Positions 58,465-64,000 of a DNA stretch of 64,000 nt are shown piece after piece. Made by a program: the position numbers and the translations under genes. This DNA is from Molanna angustata. Taxonomy: Eukaryota; Arthropoda; Insecta; Trichoptera; Molannidae. Where the stretch lies: contig OY754979.1 in the NCBI GenBank assembly GCA_963576475.1, forward strand, positions 26,640,034-26,704,033, written 5' to 3'. Each line of letters opens with the position of its first letter. The first letter of the stretch is position 1. The notes below the pieces were generated by a model. The model was given only the letters and a program-made list of their open reading frames with translations, was not told where the DNA came from and did no database searches.

Positions 58465-58985
58465 ATTGCCTCATGTCAGTTCTGTCAATACCCAGACCAA
58501 ACTTCGGAACAAATCCTGTGGGATTGTTGCCACCCTATGGAGTCCTCTTATAGATCGGAACTCCTCGTTGATGTCCGTGGGCCTCTTCATGGTCCCATTG
58601 GTCACGCGGATTTTGTGATCTCGAAGAACAATTTTAAAGCCTTTAAGAAGTTTTGTCATAGTTATGGTGCCTTACTATTGTTAGATTCCCAGTAGGCCAA
58701 TTTTTTACAATATGCATTCACAAAGAGGTTTATTTATAAACATATCATTCAACAATTTCCAATATAACGTCAGAGATCATTATTTTGTCACAGTTATGGT
58801 GCCTTACTATTGTTAGATTCCCAGTAGGTTAATTTTTTACAGAAATCTTGGTCATACCCCTGATGTTGATTATTTAAAAAGATCTGAAGTCCACGAGTGT
58901 GAATCTTCCATTCAGCGTTCTGTGAAGGGACCGTTTACAGTCCCCATACGCAGAGTGGGTGGTGGTGGGTGTAGCGAATACCAAA
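58465..58985 (+). pseudogene. R1-clade ORF2 tail and 3' UTR, with internal duplication
   Basis: 58468-58695 encodes CQFCQYPDQTSEQILWDCCH, SYRSELLVDVRGPLHGPIGH, FKAFKKFCHSYGALL then a stop, the same subfamily as 52206-55376. About 54 bp around the stop (58655-58709) are repeated at 58788-58841, separated by ~78 bp related to the 16777 foldback. The 3' UTR then ends GTGGTGGTGGGTGTAGCGAA at about 58980, like the full element. Confidence 0.75.
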
Positions 58986-58999
58986 CATACGAACAAGGC

Positions 59000-59300
59000 G
59001 CACCTCAACGTTATTTTTAGCAAAAAAAAAACACAAACGTCGCTCAGAATTCGCCATTGTACGGATGTCTTACAACATAATATAACAATTTGAAAAGGAT
59101 CAGGTCCATGGACACATTCTGTATGTCCAGGACCCTTTTCAGGAGCCACATTAGACAGGAATAATTCGTTGTTTTGTTACTAGCAGAGAGTAGGTATATG
59201 TAACATAAAATCAAAGGTGGGCTGATTAAGTTACAATTACTTATGTTATTCTTATTAATTCATATTTATTATATATATCGTTATTTTTTTTATACGTTTC
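59000..59300. other. Non-coding DNA
   Basis: No gene seen; GGTCCATGGACA...TGTCCAGGACC at 59103-59137 is a small imperfect inverted repeat. Confidence 0.4.
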
Positions 59301-59308
59301 CCATTTTT

Positions 59309-59840
59309 TACTCCTCACTAACCCAAAGGGACATAGTGGGCAGTTATGATTTCGCAATTTTTAAGGGTATATTGCAGATTATGAACTAGTATCATGCTGA
59401 GATTTATTATGAAAGTTTCATCACAATGCATCTGTGTGTGTGTGTGCTATGTACGGCGTGTTTAATTTTCTTTATCAATTATAGACAAAGTACATACTCG
59501 TTCAATTCTTTTCAAATTTTGTAAATATGTATATCTTATACTCGCTTAGACGCCATTAGATTTCAAAGGATATCTGTATAGTGCTTCTCAATTTTTTTAA
59601 CTGTCAAATTGACCCCAATCACAGGAAATTTAGAATTTGAAATTTTTATTTTCAAAGGCACATAACTTACATAAAATGGCATTGAAGAGTTATCAAGTTT
59701 TCATAATAAAATATTTAAATAAAAAATAATTTTAAAAACTCATTTCATTAAAATTCTGAATATTTTCTATGCAAAATTTGAATACTTTATAGAATGACTT
59801 GTTAGTGAGGAGTTTAGCGTGGGCCACAACCCACTCGTTT
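59309..59840 (+). repeat. CTCCTCACTAAC repeat, complete copy
   Basis: Starts TACTCCTCACTAACCCAAAG and ends GAGGAGTTTAGCGTGGGCCA, CAACCCACTCG. Confidence 0.75.
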
Positions 59841-59844
59841 AAGT

Positions 59845-60785
59845 ATATAAATACATAAATAAAATTTAAAAAATCATATAAATGGCACTAAAGCCCCTAG
59901 TCTCTGACCCATGCGTTATCGCCATGAGTTATCGCTTTTGCCACCACAAAATAAATATAAGTGGTGTAAGTATTTATTCTACAAAGATGCGGTGTTATTT
60001 TCTCAGGCAATTATATTATTGAGGTGAGTATATAAAGGTGTTGGTGAAATTAGGAGAAAAACCAGTGAAAATAAATAACGGGAATATCACGTGCCACTCT
60101 GACGGTGATGTATTACAGACAAATCATCTTACATTTAAAACGAGTGGGTTGTGCCCAACACTATACTTCACTACATTACATTATTATTTTATTATAATAA
60201 ATACAACCCTACCCACGGGATCCTCACAGGATGGTTTTCCAGCTATTGTTTATAGTAAATGTTTTTTTTTTTGTAATGCACTACTGACCTTTTACCAGGG
60301 GCATACCTAGAACTTTCAGACTCGGTAAACCCTGAACGAAAATTGGGAAATGTCGAAAATTTAATATTTTTTTAGCATCGTTGTTCATTTGAGTGGCCAT
60401 GAAAATATTTTCTAATCACATGCCATATGCCATAATATTTACATTTGTCAAGCAACGTATCTACATACGGTTCAATTTTTAATCTTGTAGTATGGTTTCA
60501 ATAAAACAGTCAAAACAATATTAGGTCTTGAATTTCTGAACATAATATTTATAGGCAAGCCAAGATTTTCAGCTTCTATAAGCAATTCCGCTACTGCCTT
60601 TTACATAAAATAAATAAAATATTTTTTTATAGTTGAATATACCTACATAAATATAAATACATAGATATAAATACACATATACATATACACACATACTTAC
60701 ATATTCATATATACATACATAGGAAGTCAGGCTTCGAAGCGGACAGTAGAGGCAATGATGACGATATAATATACATATAGTTGCA
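59845..60785. other. AT-rich DNA with one repeat-end fragment
   Basis: No gene supported. AAAACGAGTGGGTTGTGCCC (60137-60156) is the end of the same repeat family; (ATAC/ATAT)n at 60640-60720. Confidence 0.4.
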
Positions 60786-60788
60786 TAT

Positions 60789-61338
60789 AAAACGAGTGGG
60801 TTGTGGCCAACGCTGTACTCCTCACTACCAAGTCGCAAGTCACTCCACAAAGCATTAAAATTTTGTATGGGATATTTTGAAAATTTTTATAAAATGAGTA
60901 ATTACAATAATTTTTTATTTAATTATTTTATTATGAAAACTTGATATTTCTTCAATGCCATTTCATGAACGTGATGTCCCTTTTTACCAATTTGAAAATA
61001 AAAAAAATCAAATTTTTAGTTTCCTGAGCTTGGGGTCCATTTGAAATAATTGACAGTAAAAAAAATCACTATTAAGATATTCTTCAAAATCTAATGGGTC
61101 TAAGCGAGTATTAGATATACATATTTACATAATTTGAAAAGAATCGAACGAATACATTAGTCTTTAATCGATAAAGTGAAATAAACACGCTGTACATAGC
61201 ACACAGCATACATTGTGATGAAACTTTCAGAATACAATCTCAGCATGATACTAGTTGCTAATCTGCAATAAAAAATACCCTTAAAAATTGCGAAATCATA
61301 ACTCCCCACTATATCCCTTAGGGTTGGTGAGGAGTGAA
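60789..61338 (-). repeat. CTCCTCACTAAC repeat, complete reverse copy
   Basis: Starts AACGAGTGGGTTGTGGCCAA and ends TAGGGTTGGTGAGGAGTGA. Confidence 0.75.
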
Positions 61339-61344
61339 AATATT

Positions 61345-61742
61345 CGATTTACATATACATTAGTACAAGTAGGTAAACAATATAATATTTTTGGCGCATT
61401 TTTTGGGTGACATCAGTGCGAAATCTTTGTTACCTCGTGTATAAGAACTGTGGCTTTCATTGTTTACGAAGCGATTTCTCAATAGGGTGCGTTACAAAAA
61501 AATTTCTTCGTCATTTCATAGATCAATTTTAAAAACAGCTTATTTTCAAGAACAATAATATCTATGATTAAAATAAATAGAACTTTAAAAAATTGGATTG
61601 ATAGCGAACTCGATAGAAAGGTATAATCAGTGAAAGTTGCGCAGGCACATAAAGTGATCACGTTAACCAGCCGATGTCAGGTCGTAAGCCCTGAAGGTGC
61701 CTTGATATACCGGTTCTCCCTAAATATTCCAACTTCGTCTCT
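61345..61742 (-). repeat. Single-arm relative of the hairpin element
   Basis: Matches the 8190-8598 arm with divergence: GGGTGACATCAGTGCGAAAT, CACATAAAGTGATCACGTTA, ACCAGCCGATGTCAGGTCGT, CGGTTCTCC, ATTCCAACTTCGTCTCT. It abuts the end of the R1 element at about 61743. Confidence 0.65.
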
Positions 61743-64000
61743 GTTCTTCCCCCACCACCACCCGTTCTGCTTATGGGGACTAATAACGGCCCCTTGCAAA
61801 ACTCTGAAAGAACACATAAAGAACATACGAAGAGTCCGGAGAACTCTAAAACCTTGCAGACACTGCACTTAATGTGCCAAAGAGAGCTAATCATGTTGAA
61901 ACAACTGGCTCACTGCTCAGTGATAGTGAAGATAATAGTGCACCGAATTTAAGACAGAAAGTCTTGAAAGCCCTAAAGTTGCTCTTCGTGGCTACAAGGT
62001 CCGCATGTCCAATGGGTCCAAAGAAATTCCCTCGGACATCGTCGTAGAGTTCTCGTCGGAATGTTGACACGGAGAAGTTAGTGCATTCCCATAGGATATG
62101 CTCAGAAGTCTGTTCAGGGTTATCACAAAGCTGACATGAGGACGAATCGGATAAGTGAAAACGAAAGAGATAACTTTTGAAACTGCCGTGTCCAGTAAGG
62201 AATTGCGTGGTCCAATAATCGGGAACAATCCACGAGGAAAAAATTCGAGTCCTCACATCAGGAAGAAATAAAAATGTCAGTCTGCCCACGGAAGAAGAAG
62301 ACCAGCGACGTTGCCAAGCATCTAAAAGAGAACTCCGGGCCAAGTTCTCAATCTCTCCACGAACTGTGGGTAAATTTACAGGTGGGAGAGAAACACCACC
62401 CAAAATTGAGCTTCGACCTCTATACAGGTTGTGAATTGAAGCTCGTCGCTGTGTTTCCAGATCAAGGGGAGCCATACCTGTGAGAATAGAAAGTGTGTCG
62501 GTAGCGCAGGTTCTGTAAGCCTTTGCTAAAGCTATTAGAGCGAAGCGCTGTCCAGAAAGCAGCAGACGTCTAATGTATTGGGTTTCACAACGATGAGCCC
62601 AACAAGGAGCGGCATAACACATAATACTCAGAAAGGTAGCGTTGTAAAACAGTCTTGCTACTGGAAATTTAAGGCCCCAACTAGCTCGAGCAAGACGTGA
62701 AATCTTTTGGAAGGCTATTTTTGCACTATCGGATACAGCACGAACATGGTATTGGAAAGTTAGGCCTCTATCTAGTGTAACACCCAAAACTTTGACCCTA
62801 TCCTTAAATATTACACGCGTATTGATAAATTTGATGGAGGGAGGACTTTTCATTATGCCTTTTAACACTAACCCATACGTCTTCTTAGGTGCGAAATTGA
62901 GTCTATGACTTATACCCCAATCTGCAACAGAAGAAAGTAACTGAGTAGCTGCGCGCTCAATAAGTGCTCGGGTGTTACCTTGAATAAGGATTGTAGCATC
63001 ATCGGCATATGCCAAAATACTGCAGCCCGTAGGCGTTGAAAGTGATAGAAGTTCGTCGAACAAGATGTTCCATAACAGTGGACCCAGAACAGAACCCTGA
63101 GGGCACCCGATGCTAATTGGTCGCCAGTGCAAATCTTGTCCCCCGGGCATGGCCACATGTCTATTAGTAAAATAGCTCTTCACTAATTTATATATGTTGC
63201 TAGGAATCTTACGGTCTCGAAGTTTTTTTAAAATTAGAGGCCACCAGGCATTGTCGAATGCTCCCGCAATATCAAGAGATATAGAGATAACATATTTACT
63301 ATCAGAGCTTCTAACAATATCAGATATAGCCAAGATAGCATCAACCGTTGATTTCCCAGCGCGAAAACCGAACTGACGATCGGACAGTGGGTGGGTACTG
63401 GAAAGATGATCTTCTAAGCGTCGACATATAAGCTTTTCTAAGACCTTACCCAAAATAGGTAAAGTAATCGGTCTATATGATTTTGGGTCAGAAGGATCCA
63501 GGTCACTACGCTTGGGAATAACAGTCATTAAACCTGTTTTCCAACAATCCGGAAAGTAGCCTTCTCGCAAGCAATTGTTGTACAATAAGATAATCTCGTG
63601 GCGAGCTATGTGCCAGCACCTTTGTACGAGAGCTGCGTCAATGCGGTCAATGCCAGGAGATTTGTTTTGGTGAAGATTCTTGATTATAAAATCGAGCTCA
63701 TCGAAATTGGCGAAGGTCGATATGGGAGTTTGCGGGATATCGGATTGGTTATTGCGTATTTGTGAATGAAGAGGAGTATCAGATGAAATGTCATCAGAAG
63801 AAATAAGTATGTCAAGTAGCGTGCTTGTCGTCGAGTCAGAGTCTATTGTGATAATTCCAGTTCGTGGATCACGGATACACGAGACTGACGCATTTGGATA
63901 TTTTTTCATTGATGCATATCTAAACACAGCACCCCAAGGATCTGTGGTTGAAACCTCAGATACCAAACGGCGCCATGCATCAGACTTGGCACGAGAAATC
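61743..64000 (-). mobile_element. R1-clade non-LTR element, 3' part, running off the window
   Basis: Its 3' end on the minus strand is GGGTGGTGGTGGGGG near 61745-61760, as in the full element at 55640. The 3' UTR is 61743-61890. The 5' part is beyond 64000. Confidence 0.8.
61891..64000 (-). CDS. R1-clade ORF2, reverse transcriptase to C-terminus (partial)
   Basis: The frame is open from the window edge (ISRAKSDAWRRLVSEVS) to a stop at 61891, ~702 codons. RT motifs: NKSPGIDRIDAALVQRCW, YRPITLPILGKVLEKL, QFGFRAGKSTVDA, ISISLDIAGAFDNAWWP, GCPQGSVLGPLLWNILF and LAYADDATIL. The C-terminal CCHC is CQLCDNPEQTSEHILWEC. Compared with the 52206 protein it is clearly a different subfamily, with no stop or frameshift in the visible part. 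The endonuclease lies outside the window, so intactness is unknown. Confidence 0.92.
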   Translation of the reverse strand, partial: ISRAKSDAWRRLVSEVSTTDPWGAVFRYASMKKYPNASVSCIRDPRTGIITIDSDSTTSTLLDILISSDDISSDTPLHSQIRNNQSDIPQTPISTFANFDELDFIIKNLHQNKSPGIDRIDAALVQRCWHIARHEIILLYNNCLREGYFPDCWKTGLMTVIPKRSDLDPSDPKSYRPITLPILGKVLEKLICRRLEDHLSSTHPLSDRQFGFRAGKSTVDAILAISDIVRSSDSKYVISISLDIAGAFDNAWWPLILKKLRDRKIPSNIYKLVKSYFTNRHVAMPGGQDLHWRPISIGCPQGSVLGPLLWNILFDELLSLSTPTGCSILAYADDATILIQGNTRALIERAATQLLSSVADWGISHRLNFAPKKTYGLVLKGIMKSPPSIKFINTRVIFKDRVKVLGVTLDRGLTFQYHVRAVSDSAKIAFQKISRLARASWGLKFPVARLFYNATFLSIMCYAAPCWAHRCETQYIRRLLLSGQRFALIALAKAYRTCATDTLSILTGMAPLDLETQRRASIHNLYRGRSSILGGVSLPPVNLPTVRGEIENLARSSLLDAWQRRWSSSSVGRLTFLFLPDVRTRIFSSWIVPDYWTTQFLTGHGSFKSYLFRFHLSDSSSCQLCDNPEQTSEHILWECTNFSVSTFRRELYDDVRGNFFGPIGHADLVATKSNFRAFKTFCLKFGALLSSLSLSSEPVVST

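Overview
This 64 kb window looks like AT-rich insect chromosomal DNA, most likely lepidopteran. The grounds are the abundance of CR1/RTE-like and R1-clade non-LTR retrotransposons, a BEL/Pao remnant, tRNA-derived SINEs, and the short TAGGTACCTA-type words scattered through it. This is an inference from sequence character; no species is assigned. No rRNA gene, tRNA gene, CRISPR array or bacterial operon was seen. Nearly all long open reading frames belong to mobile elements.

One host gene is supported. Three small exons on the + strand (18069-18168, 24557-24665, 32508-32599) join in frame with canonical splice sites. They encode the start of the G domain of an RGK-family (Rad/Gem/Kir-like) small GTPase: an acidic/serine-rich segment, a P-loop GDSGVGKT, and the insect RGK-type IDHPSVEMS segment in place of the usual DxxG switch II. 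Its introns are 6.4 and 7.8 kb and packed with transposons. Upstream and downstream exons were not found, so most of the 64 kb may be intron of this gene.

Layout: 1-1290, 3' end of a BEL/Pao LTR element. 1395-4660, truncated LINE pieces, including a CR1-group reverse transcriptase with one frameshift. 5.1-10.5 kb, dispersed repeats and an 889-bp hairpin element with 409-bp arms. 10.7-11.2 kb, a ~550-bp repeat family present many times. 11637-16769, an almost non-coding LTR element with near-identical LTRs. 16777-17547, a 771-bp foldback element. 19.2-21.3 kb, minisatellite blocks ending in a Helitron-like CTAG. 24.7-32.5 kb, MITEs, SINEs and a hAT element with an 8-bp target duplication. 33-49 kb, LINE fragments, an inverted-array element with an 8-bp target duplication, a ~325-bp (TA)n tract and a 44-bp satellite. 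50421-55640, a complete R1-clade retrotransposon with intact ORF1 and ORF2 and an exceptionally long 90-bp target duplication. 56.8-59.0 kb, decayed R1-family tails. 61.75-64.0 kb, a second R1-clade ORF2 on the minus strand running off the window.

The elements do not act together as a pathway. The main biology is a conserved signalling gene hosting nested transposons, some young (the R1 element, the LTR pair, the hairpin elements) and some badly decayed.
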